This document shows, piece by piece, positions 8,335 through 17,944 of a stretch of 64,000 bases of DNA. The translations under genes and the position numbers were made by a program. Below the pieces are notes generated by a model that saw nothing but the letters and a program-made list of their open reading frames with translations, did not search any database and was not told where the DNA came from. The stretch comes from Prevotella sp. (GTDB lineage Bacteria > Bacteroidota > Bacteroidia > Bacteroidales > Bacteroidaceae): the NCBI GenBank assembly GCA_017449675.1, contig JAFTFG010000010.1, positions 1-64,000 on the forward strand, in the 5' to 3' direction. The stretch's first letter is position 1. Each line of letters opens with the position of its first letter.

Positions 8335-9141
8335 ATGACAAGGGCTTCGGAGATTATCGAATACATGGAGTCGCTGCAAGACGGAGAGCAGCGGATTCAC
8401 CTAATGCGGTTCTTCAAAACCGGGCCTGGTGAATATGGTGAAGGCGACGAGTTCTTAGGCATCAAAGTGCCACAGACACGAGAAGTGGTTAAACATGTGG
8501 CTCAGGGTTTTGCCTTGAAAGAAATTCCAGAACTGCTGATGTCCCAATGGCATGAAGTACGGCTTTGCGGCTTCCTCATCCTTGTTGACCAGTTTGAGCG
8601 ACTGGCCACAAAACGACTCGAACATGACGGGCAAGCCATCAAGAAACGCGACGAGATTGTCACACTATACCTGCAATATGCTGAGCAGGCTGACAACTGG
8701 GACTTGGTGGACTTATCGGTATATAAGATTTTAGGACACTGGCTGTTGCTGCCAACATACCTAGGAGGTGACGAGGCTAACATCTATACAGACTACAAGA
8801 GACAAGTTCTTGACGAACTCGCTGCCAGCAATTGTCTGTGGAAACAGCGCATGAGTATGGTCTGTACGTGGTACCCCTCCCACCACAACGATCCTTCATG
8901 GTGCCTGCGCTATGCAGAGATTCACCTACACCATCCTCACGACCTGATGCACAAGGCCGTTGGATGGATGTTGCGGGAAATGGGTAAAAATCATGCGGAT
9001 CTGCATCATGATTTCCTCCATCAGTATGCCTATAAGATGCCTCGCACCATGCTTCGCTATGCCATCGAGAAAATGACTGACGAGGAACGGAAATATTGGA
9101 TGAATTTAAAACCAACGACTATCACATCAGAAGATGATTAA
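8335..9141 (+). CDS. DNA alkylation repair protein (AlkD-like HEAT repeat)
   Basis: Protein of 268 residues, entirely helical. Family landmarks are FFKTGPGEYGEGDEFLGIKVPQTR near the N-terminus, WDLVDLSVYKILG in the middle (the conserved WD of AlkD), and the HKAVGWMLREMGK and PRTMLRYAIEKM helices near the end. AlkD-type glycosylases excise alkylated purines such as 3- and 7-alkyl adducts using stacked HEAT-like repeats without base flipping. The last 8 bp overlap the start of the sodium:alanine symporter, which suggests translational coupling of two functionally unrelated genes. Confidence 0.88.
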   Translation: MTRASEIIEYMESLQDGEQRIHLMRFFKTGPGEYGEGDEFLGIKVPQTREVVKHVAQGFALKEIPELLMSQWHEVRLCGFLILVDQFERLATKRLEHDGQAIKKRDEIVTLYLQYAEQADNWDLVDLSVYKILGHWLLLPTYLGGDEANIYTDYKRQVLDELAASNCLWKQRMSMVCTWYPSHHNDPSWCLRYAEIHLHHPHDLMHKAVGWMLREMGKNHADLHHDFLHQYAYKMPRTMLRYAIEKMTDEERKYWMNLKPTTITSEDD

Positions 9142-10531
9142 TATACTCAACCAAGTCAACGATGCACTGTGGGGCTACGTTATTATAGCAGCACTGATAG
9201 GTTGTGGACTATGGTTTACGTGGCGTACACGCTTCGTACAGTTCCGGATGGTGGGCGAGATGTTGCGTCTACTGACAGACTCCTCTGTAAAACCGCAAGG
9301 CAGTGAGAAACACATCTCATCGTTTCAGGCCTTCGCCGTATCACTGGCCTCACGAGTGGGAACAGGTAATCTGGCCGGTGTGGCAACTGCTATCGCCGTA
9401 GGCGGTCCTGGAGCCGTTTTCTGGATGTGGGTGATGGCACTGGTAGGCTCAGCAACAGCCTTTGTGGAGTCGACGCTGGGGCAACTGTTCAAGCAGCATC
9501 ACAAAGACTCGTTTATCGGCGGACCGGCCTATTACATCCAGCGCGGACTGCACTGCCGATGGATGGCAGTGCTCTTTGCCGTACTTATCACGGTGTCGTT
9601 CGGACTGGCAAATAATTCTGTACAGACCAATACAATCTGTGGTGCGATGGAAGGTGCCTTTGGATGGGATCCGATGATAACCGGTGTGGTACTTGCTGTG
9701 CTGACCCTCATCATTGTCTTTGGCGGCATTCAGCGCATCGCAAAGGTCAGTTCGGTACTGGTTCCCATCATGGCGGTAGGCTACTTCGTTTTGGCTGTGG
9801 TGGTCATCGTGATGAACATTCAGTTTATCCCCCATGTGTTGACAGTCATTGTGAAAAGTGCCTTCGGCCTGGAACAGGCGGTGGGTGGTACGTTGGGGGC
9901 AGCCATCATGAACGGTGTGAAACGTGGTCTGTTCAGTAATGAGGCCGGCGAAGGAAGTGCTCCCAATGCAGCGGCTACGGCAGCCGTCTCCCACCCTGTC
10001 AAGCAAGGTCTTATCCAAGCCCTGGGCGTGTTTACCGATACATTAGTCGTCTGCTCCTGTACAGCCTTCATCATCCTCATCAGCGGTCTCTATACCTCAC
10101 CAGAACTCAACGGCATCATGCTGACACAGGCCGCGCTGGAGTCGGAAGTCGGTTCATGGGGTCCCACTTTCGTCGCTGTCGCCATTTTTCTCTTCGCTTA
10201 CTCATCGATGATTGGCAACTACTACTATGGCGAGGCTAACGTACGCTTTATGACAGAAAACAGTATGATGATGACCACCTATCGACTGCTATCGGGCGGT
10301 GTCATGGTACTATTCGGTGCATGGACCACCTTAGAAGTGGTGTGGAGCATGATAGACCTCTGCATGGCTCTGCTGACGGCCTGCAATCTCGTAGCCATAG
10401 CACTGTTAGGCAAGTATGTCTTCCGTCTGCTCGACGACTATCGTAGCCAGAAACGACAGGGTATCAAAGAGCCTACGTTCCAGCGCAGCAAGTTACCGGA
10501 AATCGAACAAGACATCGAATGTTGGGAATAA
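9134..10531 (+). CDS. Alanine/glycine:cation symporter (AGCS) family protein
   Basis: Protein of 465 residues, a polytopic inner-membrane protein with about 10-11 hydrophobic segments. The AGCS signature GTGNLAGVATAIAVGGPGAVFWMW is at about residues 77-100, and NEAGEGSAPNAAATA is the second conserved block. These transporters bring in alanine, glycine or related amino acids with sodium. The ATG at 9134 lies inside the end of the preceding repair gene; homologues start near this Met (MINILNQVNDALWGYV). The C-terminal tail (YRSQKRQGIKEPTF...IECWE) is cytosolic. Confidence 0.92.
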   Translation: MINILNQVNDALWGYVIIAALIGCGLWFTWRTRFVQFRMVGEMLRLLTDSSVKPQGSEKHISSFQAFAVSLASRVGTGNLAGVATAIAVGGPGAVFWMWVMALVGSATAFVESTLGQLFKQHHKDSFIGGPAYYIQRGLHCRWMAVLFAVLITVSFGLANNSVQTNTICGAMEGAFGWDPMITGVVLAVLTLIIVFGGIQRIAKVSSVLVPIMAVGYFVLAVVVIVMNIQFIPHVLTVIVKSAFGLEQAVGGTLGAAIMNGVKRGLFSNEAGEGSAPNAAATAAVSHPVKQGLIQALGVFTDTLVVCSCTAFIILISGLYTSPELNGIMLTQAALESEVGSWGPTFVAVAIFLFAYSSMIGNYYYGEANVRFMTENSMMMTTYRLLSGGVMVLFGAWTTLEVVWSMIDLCMALLTACNLVAIALLGKYVFRLLDDYRSQKRQGIKEPTFQRSKLPEIEQDIECWE

Positions 10532-10556
10532 AAACACTAATTCAAATAATAGAACT

Positions 10557-10637
10557 ATGGACTGGATTCATATCATGGCTGTAGCAGTACTGATCATTCT
10601 AGGAGTGATTATCTACAGGAACAAAACGAACGGATAA
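10557..10637 (+). CDS. Small single-span membrane protein (26 residues)
   Basis: ATG 10557 to TAA 10637, 25 bp after the symporter. The peptide starts MDWIHIMAVAVLI, has one hydrophobic helix of about 17 residues, and ends in the polar, basic tail YRNKTNG. This is the size and layout of small membrane proteins that pair with transporters. Cotranscription with the symporter is likely because no promoter or terminator lies between. Function is unknown. Confidence 0.5.
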   Translation: MDWIHIMAVAVLIILGVIIYRNKTNG

Positions 10638-10704
10638 ACAGTATGTTTCTTTTGACACATAAAATGTCCGTTTTTGTATAAAGCATAAAAAACTGCACAA
10701 AAAG

Positions 10705-10736
10705 TTTGCAAATGTGCAGAGAAAGAGTTACCTTTG
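10705..10736 (+). promoter_or_regulatory. Bacteroidota promoter for the acyl-CoA synthetase pair
   Basis: TTTG at 10705-10708, a 20-bp spacer, then TACCTTTG at 10729-10736. The expected start of transcription near 10742 leaves a leader of under 20 nt before ATG 10760. Confidence 0.75.
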
Positions 10737-10759
10737 CACAAAATTTTGAAAATTGTGCA

Positions 10760-12418
10760 ATGAACGACATACCAAGTTTCAACTCCTATATCGTCAAGAC
10801 GATTAAGGAGAACTGGCTGCTCGACGCGCTAACGGACTATAAGGGTTCAACGTTACAGTATCACGACGTTGCCCGCAAGATAGAGAAACTGCATATCATG
10901 ATGAAGGCTGCCGGCATCGGGAAAGGTGACCGCATAGCAGTATGTGGGCGTAATTCGGCTCACTGGGCTGTAGCCTACTTGGCCACACTAACCTATGGAG
11001 CCGTCATCGTCCCTATCCTCCATGAATTCAATGGAGAGCAGATACACAATATTGTCAACCATTCAGAGTCCAAGTTGCTGTTTGTGGGAGATTATGTAGT
11101 TAATATCATAGATCCGAAGGAGATGCCCCACCTGGAAGGTATCTTTAACTTACCCGATTTCTCACTGCATACCTGCAGGAATGATGAGTTGATGAATGCC
11201 CGTGAGCACTTGAACCAATTGTTTGGCGAGAAATATCCGATGGCATTCCGTGCTAATCATATCGACTGGTACATAGATGATCCAGAAGAGTTATGTATGC
11301 TCAACTATACTTCTGGAACAACAGGATTCTCAAAGGGCGTGATGCTGCCTTATCGTGCCTTATGGGGTAATGTAGACTTCTGTATCAATAAGGTGGCCCC
11401 CCATATGCCTAAGTTCAGTCGGATGCTGAGTATCCTGCCTATGGCCCACATGTACGGACAGTCTATCGAGTTCCTGTTTGCCTTCTGTGCCGGATATCAC
11501 TTGTTCTTCCTGAACCGTCTGCCCTCCCCTGCCATTATTGCGGAGGCTTTCAAGGAAGTAAGGCCCCATCTGGTTGTTGCCGTTCCCCTGATTATCGAGA
11601 AGATTATCCGTAAGCGTGTCTTCCCTAAGATACAGAGCAATGCATTTAAGATATTATTACAGATGCCTGTCGTCTCTAAGAAGGTCAAGGAACGCATCTG
11701 TCAGGAGGTATATGCAGCCTTTGGCGGTGAGGCCTATGAGGTCATCGTAGGCGGTGCGCCCCTGAATCAAGAGATAGAGAAATTCCTGAAGGATATAGAA
11801 TTCCCTATTACCGTAGGCTATGGAACCACAGAATGTGCTCCCCTGATCACATATAGCGATTATCATGACTTTGAATCTGGCTCATGCGGAATGGCAGTAG
11901 ATCACATGGAGGTAAAGATTCTATCGAATGCTCCGCAGGAGATAGCCGGTGAGATTGTCACCCGTGGCACCAATGTCATGCTTGGCTACTATAAGAATGA
12001 GGAAGAGACACGAAAAGTACTGGACAGTGACGGATGGTATCATACCGGTGACCTCGCCACCATGTCAGTCGACGGACATGTGTTTATCCGCGGTCGGTCG
12101 AAGAACATGCTCTTAGGAGCCAACGGACAGAATGTCTATCCTGAGGAGATAGAAGACAAACTAGGTTCGATGACGATGGTCAACGAATGTATCATCGTAC
12201 AACGAGGCGACCATCTGGTGGCTCTGGTATTCCCCGACATGGACGAAGTCAGGGAGATGGGATTCACAGATGAAGACCTACAAGGTATTATGGAGCAGAA
12301 CCGTCAGCAACTAAACGATATGCTTCCGCCTTATAGCCGTATTCACTCTTTAGAAATCCGAGAAGAGGAATTCGAGAAGACCCCCAAAAAGAGTATTAAA
12401 CGTTATTTATATAAATGA
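10760..12418 (+). CDS. AMP-binding long-chain fatty acid-CoA ligase (copy 1)
   Basis: Protein of 552 residues from ATG 10760 (MNDIPSFNSYIVKTIKENW). The frame stays open upstream to 10706, but that extension overlaps the promoter and is absent from the paralogue. Adenylate-forming motifs are present: MLNYTSGTTGFSKGVMLPYRA (P-loop-like A3), VGYGTTECAPLI (A5), and WYHTGDLA with RGRSKNMLLGANGQNVYPEEIED (A7/A8). The final lysine is in EKTPKKSIKRYLY. It should activate fatty acids to acyl-AMP and then acyl-CoA in the cytosol or at the inner membrane. The tandem copy follows after 9 bp. Exact substrate is unknown. Confidence 0.88.
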   Translation: MNDIPSFNSYIVKTIKENWLLDALTDYKGSTLQYHDVARKIEKLHIMMKAAGIGKGDRIAVCGRNSAHWAVAYLATLTYGAVIVPILHEFNGEQIHNIVNHSESKLLFVGDYVVNIIDPKEMPHLEGIFNLPDFSLHTCRNDELMNAREHLNQLFGEKYPMAFRANHIDWYIDDPEELCMLNYTSGTTGFSKGVMLPYRALWGNVDFCINKVAPHMPKFSRMLSILPMAHMYGQSIEFLFAFCAGYHLFFLNRLPSPAIIAEAFKEVRPHLVVAVPLIIEKIIRKRVFPKIQSNAFKILLQMPVVSKKVKERICQEVYAAFGGEAYEVIVGGAPLNQEIEKFLKDIEFPITVGYGTTECAPLITYSDYHDFESGSCGMAVDHMEVKILSNAPQEIAGEIVTRGTNVMLGYYKNEEETRKVLDSDGWYHTGDLATMSVDGHVFIRGRSKNMLLGANGQNVYPEEIEDKLGSMTMVNECIIVQRGDHLVALVFPDMDEVREMGFTDEDLQGIMEQNRQQLNDMLPPYSRIHSLEIREEEFEKTPKKSIKRYLYK

Positions 12419-12427
12419 TTGAAGTAT

Positions 12428-14089
12428 ATGGAAAACGTTCCAAGTTTTAACCAGATTATTCAGCAGAGTATCATAGAGCACTGGGATATGGATGCTTTGA
12501 CAGACTACAAAGGTGCCACCCTGCAATTCCATGATGTAGCACGTAAGATTGAAAAGTTGCATATCCTGTTTGAGAACTGTGGTGTAGAGAAAGGCGACAA
12601 GATAGCACTCTGCGGACGTAATTCCAGCCAATGGGCCGTAGCCTTCCTGGCCACACTGACCTATGGGGCTGTTGCCGTTCCGATCCTTCATGAGTTCATG
12701 GCGGACCAGATCCATAATATCGTCAACCACTCCGATGCCAAGTTGCTCTTTGTGGGCGACCATGTAGCCACACAGATAGACCCCACGCAGATGCCTCATC
12801 TGGAAGGTATCATTAACAACCCAGACTACTCGCTGATGCTGTCACGTACGGATAAACTGACCTTTGCCCGGGAGCATCTGAACGAACTTTACGGTAAGAA
12901 ATTCCCTAAATATTTCCGTAAGGAACACGTACATTATTATATAGAGGAGAGTGGCGAGGAACTGGCGATGATCAATTACACTTCAGGAACAACGGGTTTC
13001 TCGAAGGGCGTGATGGTACCCTACCGTGCCTTATGGTCGAACTATGATTTTGCGGAACATGTGTTGGGTGAGATTATCAAGACCGGCGACCGTATCATCT
13101 CCATCCTTCCGATGGCACATATGTACGGTATGGCATTCGAGTTTATCTTCGAGTTTATGCACGGATGCCATGTCTATTACCTCAACCGCATCCCCTCACC
13201 AGCCATTATCGCACAGGCATTTGCGGAGATCAAACCAAAAATCATCATTGCCGTGCCTTTGGTCATCGAGAAGATTATCCGTAAGAAAGTATTCCCCAAG
13301 ATACAGAACAACCGCATGCGCCTGTTGCTGTCGATGCCCGTCATCTCGAAGAAAGTACGTCAGATGATTTGTAACGAGGTGGTGAAGGCTTTCGGTGGCG
13401 AACTCTACGAGGTGATTATCGGTGGAGCGGCCTTCAATCAGGAGGTAGAGTCATTCCTGAAGAAAATCGAATTCCCCTATACCGTCGGCTATGGGGCTAC
13501 GGAATGTGCGCCGATTATCTGTTATCGTGACTGGCATACCTTTGCGCAGGGCTCTTGCGGACAGGCAGCCTACCATATGGAGGTGAAGATCAATTCCGAA
13601 GACCCAGCCAACCGTCCGGGTGAGATTCTCGCACGTGGATTAAACGTGATGCTGGGATACTACAAGAACGAGGAGGCGACCAAGGAGACACTGGACGACG
13701 AAGGCTGGTATCATACCGGCGACCTGGGTACGATGGACTACGATGGTAACGTCTATATCAACGGACGAAGTAAGAACATGCTATTAGGTCCTAACGGTCA
13801 GAATATCTACCCGGAGGAAATTGAGGACAAACTGAACTCTATGACTCTGGTGGTAGAAAGTGTTGTCGTACAGCGTGACAACAAACTCGTAGGACTGGTA
13901 TATCCTGACTATGACGAGGCGAAGAACATGAACTTCAATGAGAATGACATCAAGAATGTCATGGAACAGAACCGCCAACAACTCAACGAGCAGTTGCCCG
14001 GTTATGAGAAGATAACAGAAATCGAGATAAGGACAGAGGAGTTTGCCAAGACACCTAAGCGTAGTATCAAACGATTCCTTTATACCTAA
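12428..14089 (+). CDS. AMP-binding long-chain fatty acid-CoA ligase (copy 2)
   Basis: Protein of 553 residues. The start is chosen at 12428 (MENVPSFNQIIQQSIIEHW) by alignment with copy 1; an in-frame ATG also exists at 12419. It has the same motifs as copy 1 (MINYTSGTTGFSKGVMVPYRA, VGYGATECAPII, WYHTGDLGTMDYDG, NGRSKNMLLGPNGQNIYPEEIED, and the catalytic Lys region AKTPKRSIKRFLY). The two copies align along their whole length, so this is an old tandem duplication, and the sequences have diverged enough to suggest distinct substrates or roles. A strong terminator follows. Confidence 0.88.
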   Translation: MENVPSFNQIIQQSIIEHWDMDALTDYKGATLQFHDVARKIEKLHILFENCGVEKGDKIALCGRNSSQWAVAFLATLTYGAVAVPILHEFMADQIHNIVNHSDAKLLFVGDHVATQIDPTQMPHLEGIINNPDYSLMLSRTDKLTFAREHLNELYGKKFPKYFRKEHVHYYIEESGEELAMINYTSGTTGFSKGVMVPYRALWSNYDFAEHVLGEIIKTGDRIISILPMAHMYGMAFEFIFEFMHGCHVYYLNRIPSPAIIAQAFAEIKPKIIIAVPLVIEKIIRKKVFPKIQNNRMRLLLSMPVISKKVRQMICNEVVKAFGGELYEVIIGGAAFNQEVESFLKKIEFPYTVGYGATECAPIICYRDWHTFAQGSCGQAAYHMEVKINSEDPANRPGEILARGLNVMLGYYKNEEATKETLDDEGWYHTGDLGTMDYDGNVYINGRSKNMLLGPNGQNIYPEEIEDKLNSMTLVVESVVVQRDNKLVGLVYPDYDEAKNMNFNENDIKNVMEQNRQQLNEQLPGYEKITEIEIRTEEFAKTPKRSIKRFLYT

Positions 14090-14097
14090 ATACAATG

Positions 14098-14123
14098 AGC
14101 GAGGAAAATTTCCTCGCTTTTTC
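14098..14123 (+). terminator. Rho-independent terminator after the acyl-CoA synthetase pair
   Basis: Perfect 10-bp stem AGCGAGGAAA / TTTCCTCGCT (14098-14118) with a minimal loop, followed by TTTTT. Confidence 0.9.
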
Positions 14124-14154
14124 TTTGTGCTTTCCGCTTTTTATGTTAATTTTG
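14124..14154 (+). promoter_or_regulatory. Promoter of the threonine operon
   Basis: TTTG 14124-14127, a 19-bp spacer, TAATTTTG 14147-14154. It begins in the T-tract of the preceding terminator. The leader of about 60 nt before thrA shows no Thr/Ile-rich attenuator peptide. Confidence 0.75.
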
Positions 14155-14220
14155 CAACGCCAATGGATGCAGCCCTGCTTGTCAAAGGGTACCATCTGGT
14201 AATATAAATTGCATAGAGAT

Positions 14221-16701
14221 ATGAAAGTAATGAAATTCGGCGGAACGTCCGTAGGTTCCGTAAAAAGCATTTTAAGCTTGAAAGAAATTGTGGAGGCAGA
14301 GGCTCGGACGCAACCTGTCGTAGTAGTAGTTAGTGCACTAAACGGTATCACTGATGCGTTGATAGCCACCTCGCAATTGGCGCTCAAGGGTGATGAACGG
14401 TGGAGAGAGGAATTCGATGCGATGGTGAACCGCCATCATCAGATGATTGACACCGTTATCCTTGACAATCAGAAACGCGTAGACTTATTCAATACAGTAG
14501 ACCAACTCTTCGAACAGTTGAAGAGTATCTACTATGGTGTGTTCCTCATTCATGACCTCAGCGGCAAGACACTCGATGCCATTGTCAGTTATGGTGAGCG
14601 CTTAAGTTCCAACATCGTGGCTGCTCTCGTCAAGAATGGTATGCGCATGAATGCCCGTGACTTCATCCGTACGGAGAATAAGAACGGCATCCATACCCTT
14701 GACTCAGAATTGACCGCAAAACTGGTAAAAGAGGCTTTCGGCCCAATATGTTGCTGCGGCACAGCAACCAACAAAACCATAGCCGTCGTACCCGGTTTCA
14801 TTGCCCGTGACCGTGACACCCACGAGACGACCAATCTCGGACGAGGCGGTAGTGACTATACAGCCGCTATCATCGCCGCTGCACTCGATGCGGAGATTCT
14901 GGAGATCTGGACGGATGTGGACGGTTTCATGACTGCTGACCCGAAAGTCATCAAGACCGCTTATACGATCAACGAACTATCCTATATAGAGGCCATGGAA
15001 CTTTGTAACTTCGGGGCCAAGGTCATCTATCCGCCAACGATATATCCCGTTTGTATCAAGAATATCCCCATCAGGGTGAAGAACACCTTCAACCCTGAGC
15101 ATCCTGGTACCCTCATCAAAGATAAAATCGAGGACGACATGAAACCCATCAAGGGTATCTCCAGCATCAAAGGGACAACGTTGATTACAGTCACCGGTCT
15201 GTCGATGGTCGGTGTGATTGGTGTCAACCGCCGTATCTTCACCACCCTCGCTAATAAGGGAATCTCTGTCTTCATGGTATCACAGGCTTCTTCCGAGAAC
15301 TCCACCAGTATTGGTGTACGTGACGAGGATGCAGAGGCTGCCGCCGAGGTACTGAACGCCGAGTTTGCCAAGGAGATCGAGACGGGTGCCATGTTCCCCA
15401 TGCAGGTAGAGAGCGGTCTTGCCACTATCGCTATTGTGGGTGAGAACATGAAACAGACACCGGGTATTGCCGGAAAGTTATTTGGTACCCTAGGACGTTC
15501 AGGTATCTCTGTAATCGCATGTGCCCAAGGTGCATCAGAGACAAATATCTCCTTTGTGGTTGACGGTCGCTTCCTCCGTAAGTCACTCAACGTACTGCAT
15601 GACTCCTTCTTCCTGTCGGAATACAAGGTGCTCAACATCTTCATCTGCGGTATCGGTACCGTAGGCGGTATGCTGCTGGAGCAGATCCGTACACAGCAGC
15701 AGTTCCTGATGCAGTCAAGACGTTTGAAACTGAATGTCGTAGGTATTTCCGATGTCGAGAACTTTGTCCTCGACCGTGACGGTATTGACTTGGATTATTA
15801 CGAGAAAACATTACGTGCCGGCTATCCCGCTAATACAGAGCATATGCGTGATGAGATCGTGAAGATGAATATCTTCAACTCTGTCTTCGTTGACTGTACG
15901 GCAAGCAAGCAAATCGCATCACTCTACCAGACATTCCTAGAGCATAACATCTCCGTGGTGGCAGCCAACAAGATTGCGGCTTCCAGTGATTACGAGAGTT
16001 ATATCAAACTCAAGCAGACGGCACGTGACCGTGGCGTGTGGTTCCGTTATGAGACAAACGTAGGAGCCGGTCTGCCAATCATTGGCACGATCAACGACCT
16101 TTGTAACTCCGGTGATAAGATTCTGAAGATTGAGGCTATCCTGTCAGGAACCCTGAACTTTATCTTCAACGAGATAGCCGCTGATGTACCCTTCTCAGAG
16201 ACTGTTCGTCGTGCTAAGGAACAGCGTTATTCTGAACCTGACCCACGTATCGACCTCTCTGGTACGGATGTGATTCGCAAACTGGTCATCCTGACTCGTG
16301 AGGCAGGCTATCAGGTAGAGCAGGCTGATGTGGAGAAACACCTCTTTGTTCCTGATGACTACTTTGAGGGAAGTCTTGAGGACTTCTGGAAACGACTGCC
16401 CGAACTGGATGCCGACTTCGAGGCTCGCCGTAAGGTACTGGAAGCAGAAGGCAAACGCTGGCGTTTTGTGGCAACGATGGAAGCCGATGAGAACAATCCA
16501 TCGTCGTTCAAGACCAGTGTGGCACTGAAGGAAGTACCGTCCGACCATCCGTTCTATCCCTTGGAAGGCTCTAATAATATCGTGCTATTGACCACAGAAC
16601 GCTATAAGGAATATCCCATGCTCATTCAAGGATATGGTGCCGGTGCTGCCGTGACTGCTGCCGGTGTGTTTGCCAACATCATGAGTATTGCTAATATATA
16701 G
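14221..16701 (+). CDS. thrA: Bifunctional aspartate kinase / homoserine dehydrogenase I
   Basis: Protein of about 826 residues from ATG 14221 (MKVMKFGGTSVGS). The N-terminal aspartokinase domain shows KFGGTSVGS and TTNLGRGGSDYTAA. Two ACT regulatory domains lie in the middle (about 310-460). The C-terminal homoserine dehydrogenase carries the NAD(P)-binding FICGIGTVGGMLLEQI and the catalytic block YSEPDPRIDLSGTDV. It performs the first and third steps from aspartate towards threonine and methionine; the ACT domains usually mean threonine feedback. Around 14750 the protein carries an unusual CCCGTATN stretch encoded by a palindrome also found in thrC (see findings). First gene of thrA-apgM-thrC. 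Confidence 0.95.
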   Translation: MKVMKFGGTSVGSVKSILSLKEIVEAEARTQPVVVVVSALNGITDALIATSQLALKGDERWREEFDAMVNRHHQMIDTVILDNQKRVDLFNTVDQLFEQLKSIYYGVFLIHDLSGKTLDAIVSYGERLSSNIVAALVKNGMRMNARDFIRTENKNGIHTLDSELTAKLVKEAFGPICCCGTATNKTIAVVPGFIARDRDTHETTNLGRGGSDYTAAIIAAALDAEILEIWTDVDGFMTADPKVIKTAYTINELSYIEAMELCNFGAKVIYPPTIYPVCIKNIPIRVKNTFNPEHPGTLIKDKIEDDMKPIKGISSIKGTTLITVTGLSMVGVIGVNRRIFTTLANKGISVFMVSQASSENSTSIGVRDEDAEAAAEVLNAEFAKEIETGAMFPMQVESGLATIAIVGENMKQTPGIAGKLFGTLGRSGISVIACAQGASETNISFVVDGRFLRKSLNVLHDSFFLSEYKVLNIFICGIGTVGGMLLEQIRTQQQFLMQSRRLKLNVVGISDVENFVLDRDGIDLDYYEKTLRAGYPANTEHMRDEIVKMNIFNSVFVDCTASKQIASLYQTFLEHNISVVAANKIAASSDYESYIKLKQTARDRGVWFRYETNVGAGLPIIGTINDLCNSGDKILKIEAILSGTLNFIFNEIAADVPFSETVRRAKEQRYSEPDPRIDLSGTDVIRKLVILTREAGYQVEQADVEKHLFVPDDYFEGSLEDFWKRLPELDADFEARRKVLEAEGKRWRFVATMEADENNPSSFKTSVALKEVPSDHPFYPLEGSNNIVLLTTERYKEYPMLIQGYGAGAAVTAAGVFANIMSIANI
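14750..14768. repeat. GTTGCTG/CAGCAAC palindromic mini-element, copy in thrA
   Basis: GTTGCTG, a 5-nt loop (CGGCA), CAGCAAC, followed by CAACAAA. Copies with the same stem and flank lie at 18323-18341 and 31667-31685. Here it is read in frame within the aspartokinase domain. Confidence 0.65.
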
Positions 16702-16732
16702 TTCCTATAGTTTCTATTGCTCCTATTGTTCA

Positions 16733-17944
16733 ATGAAGCACATTATTATATTAGGCGATGGCATGGCAGACCATCATGTCGCCAGACTGGGTAATAAGAC
16801 ATTGCTGCAGTATGCCCGTCCCGAATATATGGAAAGACTGGCTAAGGAGGGACGTACTGGACGACTCATCACTGTTCCTGAGGGATTTCCCCCGGGCTCG
16901 GAAGTTGCCAATACGGCAATCCTCGGCTATGATCTGAATAAGGTATATGAAGGGCGTGGCCCCTTGGAAGCCGCCAGTATCGGCTATGAGATGGCTGACG
17001 ACGACTTTGCCATCCGTTGTAATATCATCACACTGGAAGACGGGAAGATTATCACCCACAATGGCGGGAATCTGGAAACCGCTGATGCTGATGTGCTCAT
17101 CAAATACCTGAATGAGCACTTAGGTAATGACCGTGTGAAGTTCATCACGGGTATTCAGTATCGGCATTTACTTGTCATCAAGGGTGGCAACAAGCATATT
17201 ATCTGCAATCCGCCCCATGACCATCCCAACGAGGAGTGGCGACCATTGTTGGTGAAAGCGGAAATTCCTGAGGCACAGGAGACTGCCGACCTTATCAATG
17301 ACCTGATATTAAAATCACAGGAGTTACTTGCCAAGCATCCCTATAATATCGCCAAAGCAGCAAAGGGGGAGCGACAGGCAAACAGTATCTGGCCTTGGAG
17401 CGGAGGCTATCGCCCGTCTATGCAGACACTGATGGCACAGTACCCGCAGGTCAAGAGCGGTGCCGTCATATCTGCCGTCGACCTAATTCAAGGTATCGGA
17501 CGCTATGCGGGACTACGCATCATCAAAGTACCTGGTGCCACCGGTCTTGCCAACACCAACTACGAGGGCAAGGCTCAGGCTGCTATCGAGGCACTGAAGA
17601 AGGATGATTTCGTCTTCGTACATGTGGAGGCGACTGACGAGGCAGGTCATGACGGTGACCTGGACTTGAAACTGAAAGCGATTGACTACTTGGATAAGCG
17701 ACTCATCAAGCCCATCCTTGAGGCTATTGAGCAAATGGACGAGGACGTGTGTGTCGCTGTCCTCCCTGACCACCCCACTCCCGTCGAACTCCGCATCCAC
17801 GTCAACGAGCCTGTGCCGTTTATCATCTGGCACAAGGGAATCACACCTGACGAGGTGCAGCACTATGACGAGGAGAGTTGTGTGAGTGGCGGATACGGAT
17901 TGCTCCGACTGAATGAATTTATGAACGAACTGATGAAGATATGA
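16733..17944 (+). CDS. apgM: Cofactor-independent phosphoglycerate mutase-like protein, probable homoserine kinase analogue
   Basis: Protein of 403 residues from ATG 16733 (MKHIIILGDGMADH); the frame extends further but overlaps thrA. It belongs to the archaeal-type (ApgM) alkaline phosphatase superfamily: DGMAD metal site, PPGSEVANTAILGYD with the catalytic Ser, HVEATDEAGHDGD, and LPDHPTPVELRIH. The operon between thrA and thrC has no GHMP-type homoserine kinase (thrB), while this protein sits exactly where thrB is expected and overlaps thrC by 4 bp. Comparative genomics has proposed such proteins as functional analogues of homoserine kinase. That role is inference; true phosphoglycerate mutase activity is the alternative. 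Confidence 0.85.
   Translation: MKHIIILGDGMADHHVARLGNKTLLQYARPEYMERLAKEGRTGRLITVPEGFPPGSEVANTAILGYDLNKVYEGRGPLEAASIGYEMADDDFAIRCNIITLEDGKIITHNGGNLETADADVLIKYLNEHLGNDRVKFITGIQYRHLLVIKGGNKHIICNPPHDHPNEEWRPLLVKAEIPEAQETADLINDLILKSQELLAKHPYNIAKAAKGERQANSIWPWSGGYRPSMQTLMAQYPQVKSGAVISAVDLIQGIGRYAGLRIIKVPGATGLANTNYEGKAQAAIEALKKDDFVFVHVEATDEAGHDGDLDLKLKAIDYLDKRLIKPILEAIEQMDEDVCVAVLPDHPTPVELRIHVNEPVPFIIWHKGITPDEVQHYDEESCVSGGYGLLRLNEFMNELMKI

Noticed and set aside
10706..10759. Longer N-terminus for the first acyl-CoA synthetase
   Set aside because: The extension overlaps a consensus promoter and is missing from the tandem paralogue.
14155..14220. Threonine attenuator leader peptide before thrA
   Set aside because: The only short frame (from ATG 14163, MDAALLVKG...) has no Thr or Ile run, and no terminator hairpin follows it.
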